DNA of 64,000 nt from Timema cristinae (taxonomy: Eukaryota > Arthropoda > Insecta > Phasmatodea > Timematidae), in the NCBI GenBank assembly GCA_039000515.1, contig JBCFYV010000285.1, positions 29,262-93,261 on the forward strand, read 5' to 3'. The position numbers and the translations under genes are program-made. A model generated the notes under the pieces. The model did not search any database and was not told the origin of the DNA. It was given only the letters and a program-made list of their open reading frames with translations. Shown piece after piece: positions 10,377-23,159 of this stretch (its first letter is position 1; every line of letters starts with the position of its first letter).

Positions 10377-11998
10377 TGTAATCCCAAAGCTCCAAACTAG
10401 AGGGATACAAAACATAAATATAAACAAAATCTACAGTTAAAGGGAAATAAAATAGAATATAGAGGAGCGCGCAGAGTGAATATCCTAAGTTGTGAATTAT
10501 AAAATGCTGGACATTTAGCATGTCCCCAGCGCACGCCACTCACTCTTATGAGTAGCGGGAAAACACGGTCCACCTTCACTGGTTACCTGACATATCAATA
10601 TATAAAAAGGTTGAAGGCTAATCCCTCGCACCTTTTCTAGACATAGGGATAATATGGCGTATTTATGAAATAGAATAACTTCAAGCCTTAGAATCATTTA
10701 GCTTTAATTAATGCCAAACTTTATTAAATAATAAGCATATTATTTGAAGAGCATTTCATAATTCAGTTATATATATATTATCAAAAAAAAAAAAATATAT
10801 AGTTCCATAAATATTTACTCTTTTCCTTCTAATCGTTACATTATTTATTAAGTACCCTAAACATATTACGTAAAGACAATTATTGATGGATAACATTAAC
10901 TTAATATGATCATACGTCATATAGTAAATAATCTTATCAAACTAACACATTTTTGATGTTGTTGCACAAAGCCACCTGTTACTAAAAGTTTTAGTTCCAT
11001 CAAAATACCTCATACCACTACCATTAAACTTTAACGCTAACAACCTACTAGCGTAACTCACAAAAGCTTTAGCCTATGTCCTAAACAAGGAGTATAATAC
11101 AATTATAAGTATCAAGGATATTTCCTAACATTGCCCCATTAAGTTTGTTTATTTGTTACTATTTTGGCACAAAAAGATAATGACAAAACTATCCTAAAAA
11201 CAACAATCAAGAAACTAGTAAAAAAAAAAAATATATAAAGTTAAGTTGATCTATATAATAATCTAGTGCAATACTCCATTCTGCTAACATTGAAATTCTC
11301 AGCACCATATTCCAAACACTTTCCCGCCTTAACGTTTACCAAACCCAAAGTGCCATATTTACAATAGAGACAAAAAAGTTACTTGGTTGAGAATAAAGTT
11401 CACGCATAATGCCTAATATTCATAATACAGAAGATGCCTGACTTTACAATACGCTCATTATAAAATATATCAAAAGACGAAGATTAACCCAAATACATTA
11501 TAATTAAATTTGATAAAAGATCTAAAAAGAATTTTGACTAGTTCCCAAATTTACATTTAACCGAAATTGGATTTTATTCTTACATTAATATAATATGTCC
11601 TTTACGCCGACGCTTATCCCTACATGGTCGCAGCCAAGTCCAAGAGTGGCGTCTTCCTCGACGGATGGTCTTTTATATGGCTCACTCATCGAACAGGATA
11701 GGCACAAAGGAAGGGGGGCGCGCGGGCAGAAGAACATTCCATATTATTCTGGCAACGCCTGGCAGTTACCATCTTGTTCTCGTTTCTTGAAGTTGGGCGG
11801 ACTGATTATGTTAGCGGTGGTGCCGGGCTCTGGTGGCGAGAGGCAGAACTCGGCTCAGTCTTGGCAGTTGTTCACTTGTGGTTCGTGTAGTCGGGTGTTT
11901 GTTTGCGCACGGCGCTCGGCCACATTAGTGGTATTGGGTAAGTGAAATATTATGCTTGACTGTCCCCATTTTGTTGACTTGGAGCAATAATTGCTACA
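10377..11998 (-). repeat. 5' LTR of the gypsy element
   Basis: Long terminal repeat of 1622 bp, the upstream LTR for minus-strand transcription. It matches 3692-5311 as described there. Its outer end abuts AAAT at 11999-12002, the target duplication. Confidence 0.95.
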
Positions 11999-12002
11999 AA
12001 AT

Positions 12003-12430
12003 TAACTAGGAAAAGTCGGCATGAGGTAGGTTTTAGTAAAAATTGAATGAAAACCAGATGGAAGGAAAGACAATCCAGGATCACACAAGAAACAATAATG
12101 AATGAGTCGGTATGAATAAGGAACTACACGAAATTAATCAAGAACCAACGCAACGAAGATAAATAAAGACAAAATGTTCTGGATACAAAAGGAGAAATGA
12201 ATGAGAATAATAAGGAAGAACATTTTGAAGAACCAGTGGGAATAAACAAAGACAAAAATTATGTATAAATTAGAATAAATGAATGGAAATTAAGAAGGAT
12301 GGAGGAGTCTGAGTACATAAGGGAGATCTAGTAAGAATAAAGATGATGGAACAATTTGGAATAAACAAGTATCTTGTCGGAATAAATAAGGATCAAATTA
12401 GAATGATTAAAAACAAGTTGGATTAATTTT
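12003..12430. repeat. Purine-rich minisatellite, continuation past the gypsy element
   Basis: The same GAATAAATAAGGA-like units as at 2825-3691 resume directly after the element (for example GGAATAAATAAGGATCAAA near 12380). The gypsy copy therefore inserted inside a pre-existing array. Confidence 0.65.
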
Positions 12431-13385
12431 ATTTTAGCACTCGGTCTTATGACTCTGGATTAGATGTTTACTGTTTATATTAATTACACTAATAGTTTTA
12501 GGTATTAGGTTGGTTGCATTTAGCCAAAGTGTGCCAGCATTTGTGGTGAAAAAAACACCTTGAATACACCTACACCGACATTAGAACCTTGATCTCCCCT
12601 TTATCGGTGTTTTAGTCTACCATCTTAGTAGTGCGTTATACCATACTTTCACCGAAGCGAGTTACAACCTTGAATTAGCTACCAATGATGTTAAAATTTT
12701 GTGCATGATTTCGAACTTTTAATAGTTACAAAATAATATTTTCAGTAAGTAGGTGTGTTAAAATAATGGGTGAGGGCAGGGTAGTAAGCCTACATACATA
12801 AGCCACAAAGCTTAATTTAGTCTGCCAATTTATCTTGTTGGTTCCTCCAGTAAGATCTTACAGATGATAGCAAGAAATGTTTGTTTCCTTCTATTGAACC
12901 CCCTTACTCAGCTCATTCCAAGAAACATCCTTTGTTTTCCATTACAATAATGAATGTAAGGAAATAAATTAATTAAATGTTGAAAGAGCTAATTTTACAC
13001 TAGGAAGTTTCACGAGGGTCATCTTGATGGTGAATATTAAATTAACGAGTTATTTGTTGATGACATATGATCAAAACTGTTGTAAAATCAAAATATATAT
13101 ACCACTAAGAGAGTTTTTTAAAGATAATTTAATGAAAAAAAAAAGCTTACTCTGTTAAAGTTATATATAACTTGTAATTTGTTACCATTTTTTAATGTTG
13201 AACTTAAAAAATGGGTGTTTTTACCATTACATACGTACCACTCGATGCCACTAAAAACAAGAAAATCAAAACAACAAATATATAATTATAATGATTTTGT
13301 TTTATTGAATCACTAGAGCTTAGACTATTGTATTGTAAAGCATTATAATCAATGTTTTTCTAAAATTTTATAGAAGGAGTTTAAG
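12431..13385. other. Spacer, no gene seen
   Basis: AT-rich sequence without a supported open frame, tRNA-like motif or repeat that I can match elsewhere in the window. Confidence 0.5.
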
Positions 13386-14900
13386 ATGATTAGTATAGAG
13401 TCAGAAAGAAGAAAAGCTGATTTTGAAAAATCCAAAGGTATGTGCGCTGTGAATCTAAAAGTGTTGAAAAGCTGACAACCAGGAACATTGTTGAAAACTG
13501 TGCTAGCATTTCAGCCCAAAACCCTACCAATTGTCAAACAAAGTTAAAGGTCATGAATATCACACGATATCTCTTCAGGAGACAGCTGTACCTTGCAGCA
13601 GTTCATAAATAGTACGTTGAAATAGTGATTGAACTTGCACTCACACGAGTACCCCTGTCTTTGGGTCAAATTGGAGGGTTGATGAATAAAACGGATAAGG
13701 TCAGACTGATGCACGAATTAAAGGAGTATCAAACCTCAAGTAAAGAGAATCCTCTGGAAGTTTATGCTGCCATATATGATGCAACGTTTATGGTACATTG
13801 CTTGACATTACCCCAAAAATATGAAGGTGTTGCATAAAAACTACTGGAAAACATTTGCAGCACATCCAACAAAGAAGTTCACCTGGTTTGTGTTGTGTAT
13901 AAGACTCCAAACATAAAGGATATTGAGCATGACCATCGTTGTGGAACATCATTCTCGGGTGACATAAACGTGATGGGACCAGATCATAAAACTGCAAACA
14001 ATCCTCAAGCGTCCTTGAGGAAAAGTTCATTTAAGTAAGTCCTCCCTCTTTGCTTTCATTTGCAATGAATGGGAAAAGGATAAATACATATGTCCTTTGG
14101 GTGAAAGTTTACTATATACTGGTACTGAAGACACATTCTATCAATATAGTTCACTAAACAATGTCATGATCTGCAGACATATTCCCGAACCAAAGTTTCA
14201 TCATCAAGAAGTAAACACGGTTTATATACATTACAAATGTTGCAGAAGAACTTGGTGATGGTCTGGCTACTGCTTTACCTGGCCTCCACACATTTACTGG
14301 ATCAGATTTTACAACGGCTTTCCCAAGACAAGGAAAGGTTAAACATTTCAGGATAATGCATCATATGAGACTTTTTAGCCAGTTAAGGAGATATAGTGGG
14401 TCTTGAAAAAGACTTATTCACTGGCACCGAGCAATCTCTTTGTTAACTGTATGGACAATGTTTTTGCATGTCAGTAACACCAGATACAGTATATTCAAAA
14501 TAAAATGTGCTCCCAAACAAGAACGACTCTTAAAGAAGATACAAAGCTTTGGTCCTACTCTCCATCCTCCGTCAAGGGCTGGTATTCATGAAAAGTTAAA
14601 AAGACGCAATGCTGTGTCACTGTTATAAAGAAAACTAACCGGCAAAACTCACACCAAGGTATTAACCGTTTAAAACACGGATTGTGTTTATGTAATGGGA
14701 ATTAAAGGATTCATTGGTTTGAAAGACATATGTACCCTTAATACCATGATATGGAAACTGACGACGACAAATAAAATGAAGAAGAGGACGCACACAGTGT
14801 TGACAGCGATAAAAGCGATTTAGAGGAGACAACCAGAAAGGTGCTTTCAGACATTACGCATCTTATGATCTTGAAAGAGGGTGAAGAAAAGTAGAAGATT
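13386..14900 (+). pseudogene. Relic of an uncharacterised invertebrate gene (copy A)
   Basis: Fragments of one protein can be read in shifting frames. 13625-13837 encodes about 70 residues; the following frame adds KLLENICS and a short GPDHKTANN segment. At 14243-14350 one frame reads LGDGLATALPGLHTFTGSD and continues to GKVKHF. 14440-14628 encodes CAPKQERLLKKIQSF and HEKLKRRNAV, followed by an acidic Asp/Glu-rich tail near 14745-14830. I recall a large, uncharacterised protein family in fish and invertebrates with an LPGxHxFTGxD motif, a GKGK segment and a later EKxKR segment; this looks like a decayed member. Stops and frame changes are frequent, so no product is expected. The function of the family is not known to me. 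Only the part from 13892 is duplicated in block B. Confidence 0.6.
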
Positions 14901-14936
14901 AAGACGATGGAAACATAGAGGTTAGAAGTTTCTCAC

Positions 14937-15140
14937 TCATGATGATGACAAGCAGGACTAGCAGCCAAAAGCATTAGGCTTGATGCGCTAGGGGTATGGA
15001 GGAGGGCCTGCGGCCTATGGGCCTAAACCATTCATGAGAGTTGTGTGTAAGAAGAACGAACTATCACTCCTCATTGCACCGACAGTGGATAGTTGTGTTG
15101 GCAGTGGGCTGTGAATGGATATCCCTCTGGTTTTAGCCAT
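14937..15140. repeat. Dispersed repeat R2, copy in block A
   Basis: A landmark of about 85 bp (GACAAGCAGGACTAGCAGC through GGAGGAGGGCCTG and GGCCTATGGGCC) is shared with 36187-36272 and, through the duplication, with 38312-38515. Similarity to the 36-kb copy fades to about 70% over the next 100 bases. A second patch of similarity links 15775-15850 with 36425-36500. It lies just downstream of the gene relic and may be its old 3' region. Confidence 0.7.
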
Positions 15141-17665
15141 TTTAGTGCCACCCCTATTCTAGAATTCACATGCAAAGAGTGCCCGAGGCCTGTTGTTTTT
15201 TTGTGTGCGAAGAATGACAAAGCTATTTTCTCATTTTTATAAGGGTTTGCAAGAAAATTCACCAAACCTTTATTTATGAAATGATTATTTTGATTTTTTT
15301 ATAATTTTAATCCACATGTATTGGTCCTTAATGATAATAAGGTATCTAAGTAAGATTTGTTACTAAACTCGGAATAATTAATCCCATACATTTGAAAACT
15401 ATTTACATCAGTATGAATCTGAGGCACACTTATATTTTTCCATTCAGCTCTTATGTAAACCGGCATTGCACTTAGCACCTTGAATATGTGGCCGTCCGCC
15501 ATTGTAAATGTACTAAACTCCAAGTTACAATAACAACTATTTACCGTTGATTTTTGTTGCCAACCTTATATAAAATAATAGAGGGGAATGTTTTCTTTCC
15601 AGTGATACACTACTGCACTATCGCTCAGTTAAAGCGAGAACTGGCGCAAATCTAGAGAGCCAACCTTATCGGCTCGGGCACCTATCACGGTAGTAGTCAG
15701 AGCCGATCAGATCGTGGCACTTTTAACAATATTAGGCGGAGCCGATCAGTTTGGCTCGTGATACTAAAAGGGTTAAAAACTGTGATTAGCTCGCCCCAAA
15801 GTCACCCTTTGGAGGTGATTTGCTATGAAATATGACGCTTGGACTGGCAGACACACACTAGGCAAAACTTTGGAAAGGGTGTCTTAGACTTGAAAAACAT
15901 AAGATTTTTTTTTAATGGCAGCTTTGACTACTTTTATTTAACGTAAACTTATTGTTTTGTTTATTTCTTTGGTTTCAAAATTAAGGTTAACTTTGAACTC
16001 TACTATTTAAATTCCAGTAATTTCTCCACTTTTTATCTAAAATGATTATTTTCCTTTTTGATTTTATCTTTTGTAACCTAAACTAGCCTTTTGGTAAATT
16101 GAGATATTAATTATTTTTTTCTTTAAACTGTCCCTTTGAAATGTGATTATATAAATCAGATGGGTTCCCAATTTATAACTTTTGATGAGTCGAGTCATAA
16201 TATTAACATCTTTGAGGAATTTTTCCATCTTTTGATTGTAGTTTCCTGTAAAGATTATTGTAAATATACTAAACCTCATTCTGGTAGTATTAAATGTAAA
16301 GTGTCTTCTTACCTCTGTTGATTATGACTTAATGTTTAGAACTATTGGTTTTTGAAATTATAATCAGGTTACAGTCTGAAAACTTGTTTACAGTTTTGCT
16401 CATATGATTGTTTACATTTATCTACTTTTTTCTGGAATTTATGACTATACTAAATTAAATAAATATTAGCAGGTTTCTTTCTCAAGCACTTTTTTGTTTG
16501 TTTATGTCACACATAATACTAAGGTGTTTATTTATGTTACAAGCGCAGTTACAAGCTACAAGCGCAGAAATATAACAATGAATATAAATATATCAATTAG
16601 TTTATTTTTGTTTGAGATTAACACGTAAATATAAGTTAACTCTATTCCCTTAACAACATGGTAACTCAGCGACCTGCGTAATGAGAACAACAGTTTGTTG
16701 ACAAGGTATATTAAATAATAATAGTACTAGTGTGTATCTAAGCAGTAACTATAAATATTATAATTAACAAACAGTCTATTATTTTACTGATAGGTCTAAT
16801 GCGACTATGTCATGCAGGACGCTAAATTCTAACTAGGAAAGCCCAAAACTATAAGCGGCTACACAACTAATACCTCCAGAAAAGAGACACAATAGCGCCA
16901 GTCTGAAAGCCTAGGAACTCTATAGGAACGGCACAGTGTAGTTAGTAGACAGTCATCGGGGAACAAAAGTCCCACAACTAACATAATGAAGTGACTTCTT
17001 TATCACACACTAGTGCATACAAGAGTCAAGCGATATGGGCTATGGGCGAACAATCATAATTGGCACTTTTTACGGCCCGATATGCCAGAATGTTTATGTT
17101 TACACTTTGTGATTCGAGTCATCTATTATTTCCTACAGAACATCAAACAGCTCTTAGCAACAAACCAGTTTACTTTAAGCGCCTGACAAACTAATACACA
17201 GATTAGTAGCAGGATTACTCCTACGGCTAATGTATATAGTTTGGGTAAGTTAGTAAGTCTAATGAAGAACTCCATTCTAACCATGAATCATTTAAGTTGA
17301 ATAAAACTTATACTACACGACTACTAATTACAATGAAACTGACTAAACATGAAACGCTATAATAACATAGACTCAAGTCAGGTACATAGTAATGTAGGTA
17401 CCCTACAACATTTCAGAGTTATAACAAACTAACAAATCACGTGTTCTGATCCAAACATGTGATTTATAGAATGACCATTAACAAAACCTAAGCGCTACTA
17501 AAGATACATTAACATAATCAAAGTTATACCAGCCAAGCTAAGTGAAGTTGGAAAAACTACTTGACATTAACACATTGTATGACCAGTTCTCAAGGGGTAA
17601 CACCGTGTGAGCGTATTTGGCACACCAACAACTAAATAAGAATGATATAGAGATAAAAGTACATC
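15141..17665. other. Block A spacer
   Basis: No supported gene. Short frames on both strands at 15071-15523 and 16064-16321 have no recognisable domain and are preserved in block B only because the duplication is recent. Near 15700-15776 lies a GC-richer stretch with repeated GAGCCGATCAG words, listed separately. Confidence 0.5.
15695..15776. other. Possible piggyBac-type terminus
   Basis: GAGCCGATCAG occurs twice (near 15702 and 15739), the second followed by an inverted GGCTC, and the segment ends CTAAAAGGGTTAA with TTAA at 15773-15776. Read outward on the minus strand this is TTAA followed by CCCTTTTAG, the form of piggyBac-family ends. I found no matching second end and no transposase, so this is weak. 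Confidence 0.2.
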
Positions 17666-18194
17666 TTAGAACCATTTTAGAACAAACTTTTTTCATGTGT
17701 AGATGTTCATGTAAAATGAGTAGAACAATTTCTTTATCGATATTAATAAGTCAGCAATTGCTTGAATGCTCGGACATCAATTTTTTTCGAAAAATTTCCC
17801 TTTTTTAATATTAACATTTGATTTTGATGTGCGAGGATGGTCGAGGCGCGTATCGTCTTCGATCTCGTTCCTCCCCTCCTTAAGCTGTTTAAGCCGATTG
17901 AACACTTGAGTACAAGATAAACCATTATCACCATAAACTTCCTTTAACAAATTGTATATTTCTGTAGTGGATTTTCCAATTTTTACAAAAAAACTTCACG
18001 TTGAGACGCTGCTCACCTTTTACACTCAACATAATTCCGACAGAGCTCAGGTACACGGTCCACTTTGAACAAAGACTACGGCTGAACTTTCGGTCACAGG
18101 TCTTGATATTCAGAAGGTAGAGGGAAAAAAGAACATAGATCAGTTCATTTAAGTGTCAAAAAAATGATTTTGATTATTTAATAGCCACACCTCG
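17666..18194 (-). mobile_element. Truncated mariner, 5' half (block A)
   Basis: The minus strand starts with the inverted-repeat word CGAGGTGTGGCTATTAAATA at 18194, next to a TA at 18195-18196. About 190 bases in is the start of a mariner transposase: EQRLNVKFF, then after a one-base frame change VKIGKSTTEIYNLLKEVYG, an EGRNEIEDD stretch and, near 17730-17670, NIDKEIV and MKKVCSKMV. These correspond to the N-terminal DNA-binding part of the transposase. Homology ends near 17666 before the catalytic domain, and no second inverted repeat is seen. The terminal word equals that of the mariner at 54501, so they are close relatives. Confidence 0.8.
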
Positions 18195-19453
18195 TACACT
18201 AATTAAATACATTGAGTTATGTTTATGCATTCTAGTCACATTTATTATCATGTATTTGGCAAACAAATTTAACCAAAATTTAGTCATTTCAGCACTGGTA
18301 GAGTGAGGAAAGGGGGGGCAAGGCTCCTTAGCCCTAGTTGACGGTAATTCTTGTTTTTCTTTAGTAGAAAGGATTAATGGTGTTTTAATAGTGTAGTGTT
18401 ATTTTAGTTTTTGTTTTACATTAGCGACTTATTAGTAATTGTGATTTTATATAACTATACATCAGATAATCCCAAAAGTCAGGAGTATAATTTCACCATT
18501 TCAAGATGATTTAGAATGAAAAGGTAAATAAAATATATTTTCAAATAATTCACTTAATCAGTTGCGCACCCAGCCATATACTTTGGGGGAGGCATTCAAT
18601 CAAGGCTGTAGAAAGAATGAAATTTTGACAGAGTGAGCAGGTTTGGGGTTGCACAGCCCCTAACCCTTGAGGCTGAGATAATTGTGAATATTAAATACGT
18701 TTAGAAATTATTTGGAGTAGTCTTATAGATATCCAGAGATTTAAACAATGCAAATGGTATTGAAGCTAATATTTGTTTGTTTTTTAAATTGTTAATTTTG
18801 TGTGCAAAGGTAAACCTTTTGAATATTAGTCTTGAGTTAGAAGCCTGTTCTTAAAATGTAGCCTATACATTCAACACATCTTCAATGTTAAATATCTTAG
18901 TTATACTTTATATTATTTAAATTTCTATTAATATTATTTATGGTGTTGGGGAACAGGGGGTGTCAAATACACTGTTTGCCCTTCTCCCCCTTGGGTTCAC
19001 CAATGCTTACAGCAAAATATATGTGTAAATATCTTAGCAATAAACCAATGACATAGTGATAGAGTATTAATAGGAGATAATCTCCCATATGTTAGAGCAT
19101 ACGCATCTAAATAGCTTCTGGAGCATACATTCTCAAGTTGGAAGACTCGTTTGTTTCCAAGCAGCATTGTGTGAAATAAGTTAGGCTTTAAGAAATAGTT
19201 GTAATTGCAACGTGTGTTGGACAATCCACCTGATACCCTCCCACCAAGCTTTGATGGATGCTCGATCCGTGTACCACTTCATTTAACACTTATGATTTTT
19301 TGCTTTGTGTATTGTTTGTGCTTTTAATTACAGTAAGCTAAATGAATAAGTTATGTCTCTCTTATGCATTCAGAAATGTTCTCATACCACTCTTAGCCCC
19401 GACATTAATATTTACTTTAATTTCTAACCATTCAGATACCATTACAATTTGAG

Positions 19454-19498
19454 GACCGCCTTTGTGGTCTAGTGGTAAGAGGTTCTGGTTCTGGCATC
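19454..19498 (+). other. Truncated tRNA-like head
   Basis: GTGGTCTAGTGGTAAGAG is a good A-box/D-arm word, but no B box follows. It looks like the 5' end of a tRNA-derived SINE, cut short. Confidence 0.4.
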
Positions 19499-20786
19499 TT
19501 TCATAATTCTTATGGTATTTTCAAACCATGCTAAAAATAGTTATTGAAATATTTTCATTAAAACAATTCCATTTCAATCCATTTTAAATGGGAAAAAAAA
19601 TATTAATAGATTTATTTCTTTTCTTTGTACAATTAATCTATAGTGTTTGTTTATAACATATTATTTAATCAATAGTTTTTATTTCTTTTTAAACATATTT
19701 TTAAATTCGGGTTGGCTTCATTAATCACGACGATATTGAGCTCTAACGACTTGCAAGATGACACTTTAGTAAGAATACATAGTTTTAAATACAACTTTTC
19801 CTTCTACAAATAGTTATCTTAGTTGATAATAGGTGCCGTTAGTATGAGTAACTAAAATATTCACAAAGTCTTAACTGTTGTGTGAATAAATATAGTTGGT
19901 CCCTACTTACTTAAATGAGAGTATTACTCTAGTGATAAATTATTTTCAAAGAAAAACCACATGCTTCTCCATACACAAAGTTTTATGACATTGGCCCTTA
20001 TTTACCTAAGGCAGTAAAACATGTAAAATTCTTCACTCTTATCCTACATTCTTTCACGGGTTTTATCATTCTTGAGCACTACACGTTTTAATAATAAGTG
20101 TTAATATTCAGAGTATATGAAAACTACTGTACATTGGATTTTTAATCCACTATTATAATAAATAAAAATAAACATTCCTACTCATAGCAAACATAGTTAT
20201 TTTAAATAAAATTGGGTCTAAATGAAATTTGGTGACATTCTCAGTATATTTTTATCTAGAATATTTATTTTACGGTCCAGGATTTGACTTTGGAATAAGT
20301 TATTTTTCAAAAAATTAATGAGGTTAATATGCATATTACTGGCGTTTAGGCTATCTGTATTTACTAATTTAAGTACAACGGATGAGTAGCGATACTATTT
20401 TATTTACTGTAGAAATAATATCAAAATTAAGATACAAATAAATATTTCTTTATAACAAACAATGTAGCGATTATTCTGATGTTTCAAGTACTTTTTTTCT
20501 AAAAAAGCTCTTAGCTGAAAGTAAATGTTACTAACATTCTGTAACGCACTTATAGTATGTTCAAAATCTCTTGTGCCTTTGCCGAGTTCGTATCACGCTA
20601 GTACTAAGTAATTTCAACCTTACAGGAAATCAAACTAATAAAGTTACTAGACCTGATTAATTTACACTTAGCATTCTTGACTACGACACGGAGTCGATGA
20701 TAAGTAAAATATATTTAAAACCATTAAAGTTAATGAACTTTTGTGTTCCCAATGCCACAAAGTAAGTAAGCATATGATATCCAACA

Positions 20787-20859
20787 GCCTCTGTGGTATG
20801 ATGGTCAGATTTACTGACTTCAGGTCCTGAAGTTCCGGGTTCGATGCCCAGTGCTTCCA
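20787..20859 (+). repeat. tRNA-derived SINE head
   Basis: A 73-base tRNA-like unit with an A box (TGGTATGATGGTCAGAT) and a B box (GGGTTCGATGCCC), ending TTCCA. The acceptor arms do not pair and the anticodon region has become a perfect hairpin (ACTTCAG/CTGAAGT), so it is not a working tRNA. The next 150 bases or so (through GGCCGGAGGGTTCGTTGTG near 20975) may be the SINE body, whose end I cannot place. Confidence 0.55.
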
Positions 20860-21220
20860 ATTCTGTCTGCGAAGCAGTGGGTCTGAAACGGAATCAAAAT
20901 CAACCTCGTGAAAAAAAATGTGGTGGTACTTGAATGAATAAGTAGCGCTTCAGTCTAAAAACTAAGATAGAAGGCCGGAGGGTTCGTTGTGCTGACCACA
21001 TGACACCATCCACCTGAAAATGTTGGAACTATCTTTAACAACATACGCCAGCCTCTCATTGGTATAGACTGTTTGCAGGCTGACACCATGGAGATAATAC
21101 TCAAGTTAAAATCTACCAATAGGATGAAAAATTATTCCCAAATACATTTATTTCTGGAAAATTGTGTAAAACCTATAGATGTTTTAAAACTTTAAACACC
21201 GTATTAAATAACAGATACCC

Positions 21221-21263
21221 ACTTCAGTGGCCGAGTGGTCTAAGGCATCACTCCATTGAGTGG
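21221..21263 (+). other. Truncated Leu/Ser-tRNA-like fragment
   Basis: GTGGCCGAGTGGTCTAAGGC is the typical D-arm region of class II (Leu/Ser) tRNAs. The sequence departs from tRNA after the anticodon stem and no B box is present, so this is a fragment or SINE head. Confidence 0.45.
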
Positions 21264-22645
21264 ACATACCTACCCCCAAAACCCAATACAACTTGGAAAT
21301 AATTATTATTTACTAATTACTACTATTATTACTAAAAATATTATCAATCACTTTTAACAATACTTCGCCAAAGATTACAGTATAATTTTACTTTCCATAA
21401 ACAAATTTAAGAAAAAAAGTCTAGTAATTTCATTTTTTTTTTTTTTTTTTAAGTGTGGCAATTAAAGGTAAAATAGATCAGTGAAATTTTACATTTAATG
21501 ATATATCCAGTTATTAATATTTTTATAGCTTCCCAAGCATATCTTTAACATAAATATATGGTTTTGAAATAATATAAAGTTTAAATGTTGTAAACAATGA
21601 GTATTCTGTTTAATAGCGTGTTATCCTCGGTAAATAAACAGGTTTTTAGTGATCTTTGAATAATTATTTATCTAAAATAACCTTAAAGCGTGTGATAAAA
21701 TAAAATAGAGTGTGTTTCTCAGTGATCTATTACATTATTCGAAAATTTAAGTGTATCAAGACTATAAAATCTTTTAACCCCAAGATTGTGTTGTGTTGCC
21801 CTCTAGGCTAAACCTCGAGTTTTAGAATTTTTATAGTAGGCCTATTCCAAAAAAATCTGTGAGGTGTAATAAAAATTACTTGTGAGTCTTTCACCAGTGT
21901 TTTAAATAAATACCAGGCTAAGACTTCAAGTTATAAGTTATTGTATTTTTATTAGAGACTTTGTTACAACTGTTTAAAAGGAGTGAATCTAAAATAGACT
22001 TTTGTCATTTATATATTGTATCCCGCACATCGACGTTGGTAGGTTTGTTTGTTTATTAATGGTCTTTTACAAAATCATGAATATAATAGTAATTTATCAT
22101 AGATCTTCGTACAAATTGAGTATCAAGTTTTCTTTATAGTTTTTTAATTTCATTTTACGTTGTCCATGATTATGGTATTTTTATTCCGAAACATGCCGGA
22201 AGAATATAAATCAGCATCATTCTAATGGGTGATTATCACATGGATTAATGGGATTGAACCAAGAAAAAATTTATATTTTATAAATAACCTTTAAATAAAA
22301 ATTATTATATTTTTCATAAACGTTGTAACTAGAACATTTTCATTACTTTATTTAACCTTATTGGGAGATGCTAACCCATTAATTCATTTTATTGATTAAT
22401 TTACAAGACTGTTGATCTTTAAACTTTGTTTGTGTTCTTAATTTGTTGTAGCCAAGTTTTGTAAATAAATTTTAATATTTTATATTATAATAATGAACTC
22501 TCTAGTGAAATATACTGCATTGAGACTGCAATAAAAAAAATAGTAATAAAAAACTTCGGGGTGTCCTCTGGGGGGATTGAAACTGAGCAAGGAACTATTT
22601 GTGCCAGGCTGTACTCTGGAAGCTCCCTCCCCTTCCTACACTCAC

Positions 22646-22710
22646 CGACCAGATGCTGCGGATCTCCCTGGCTCGTCCAGGTTAGTGTCTAGTGAGTCAC
22701 CAGATCTCCG
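22646..22710 (-). other. Candidate exon in block A (GC-rich island)
   Basis: On the minus strand a CATTGGCAG acceptor precedes 65 bases that are open in one frame (beginning RRSGDSLDTNLDEPG) and are followed by a GTGAGT donor. The GC content is far above the surroundings. With the island at 23160-23198 it could be part of a split gene. The product is not recognised and the call is weak. Confidence 0.25.
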
Positions 22711-23159
22711 CTGCCAATGCGTGAAGGGAAATAGTTTTTTTTTTTCAAGAAATATGGAAATTACTTGGGGTTAACATTTTGCAAGTTAAAACCTAAACTT
22801 TTAATTTGAGAAAAATAAAAACTTGGTACCCTACCTACCAGATGTCATGGTACGTTTTAACATTAATTCACATAAGGAATATTGGACATAAAACCAATTA
22901 AAAAATAGTATTCCTGACTTTGGTGGCCAAAAAAAAAATTAAAACATTTATAATCGGGCAATAAAAAAATTAAGTAAAGAAAGAAAAAAATCTATAAAAA
23001 AAACAGGGGCCTTGCTCGGTCCAGCACTTGCGACCACTGATCCAGTCCAATTAGAGTTATTCACTAGTTTTGGTCTAGCGGGAAGAATCTAGGAGTACTC
23101 AGTAGTCCTGGTCTTTTGTAATCTCAGTAAATCGCGGGGTAACCGTCCCGAAGACTTAC

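Larger units (their letters stand above)
3692..11998 (-). mobile_element. Ty3/gypsy LTR retrotransposon, full length, defective
   Basis: An 8.3-kb element transcribed on the minus strand. It runs 5' LTR (10377-11998), primer-binding site, gag, -1 frameshift signal, pol (protease, reverse transcriptase, RNase H, integrase), noncoding 3' region, polypurine tract and 3' LTR (3692-5311). The order RT-RNase H-integrase places it in Ty3/gypsy. It is flanked by AAAT on both sides (3688-3691 and 11999-12002), a 4-bp target duplication. The LTRs start TG and end CA and differ by two substitutions and two homopolymer lengths over 1.62 kb, so the insertion is young. No envelope-like gene is seen. Three lesions (frame change in a C run of gag, nonsense codon in gag, frame change in integrase) mean this copy could not make its own proteins unless some are sequencing errors. 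Confidence 0.95.
18197..22554. other. Block A spacer with tRNA-like fragments
   Basis: AT-rich sequence with no supported protein gene. Three tRNA-like pieces lie at 19454, 20787 and 21221 and are annotated separately. The 75-codon minus-strand frame at 18997-19224 has no recognisable domain. Confidence 0.5.

Noticed and set aside
20787..20859. A functional tRNA gene
   Set aside because: A and B boxes are present and the length is 73, but acceptor arms do not pair and the anticodon arm is a perfect palindrome, so it is SINE-like.
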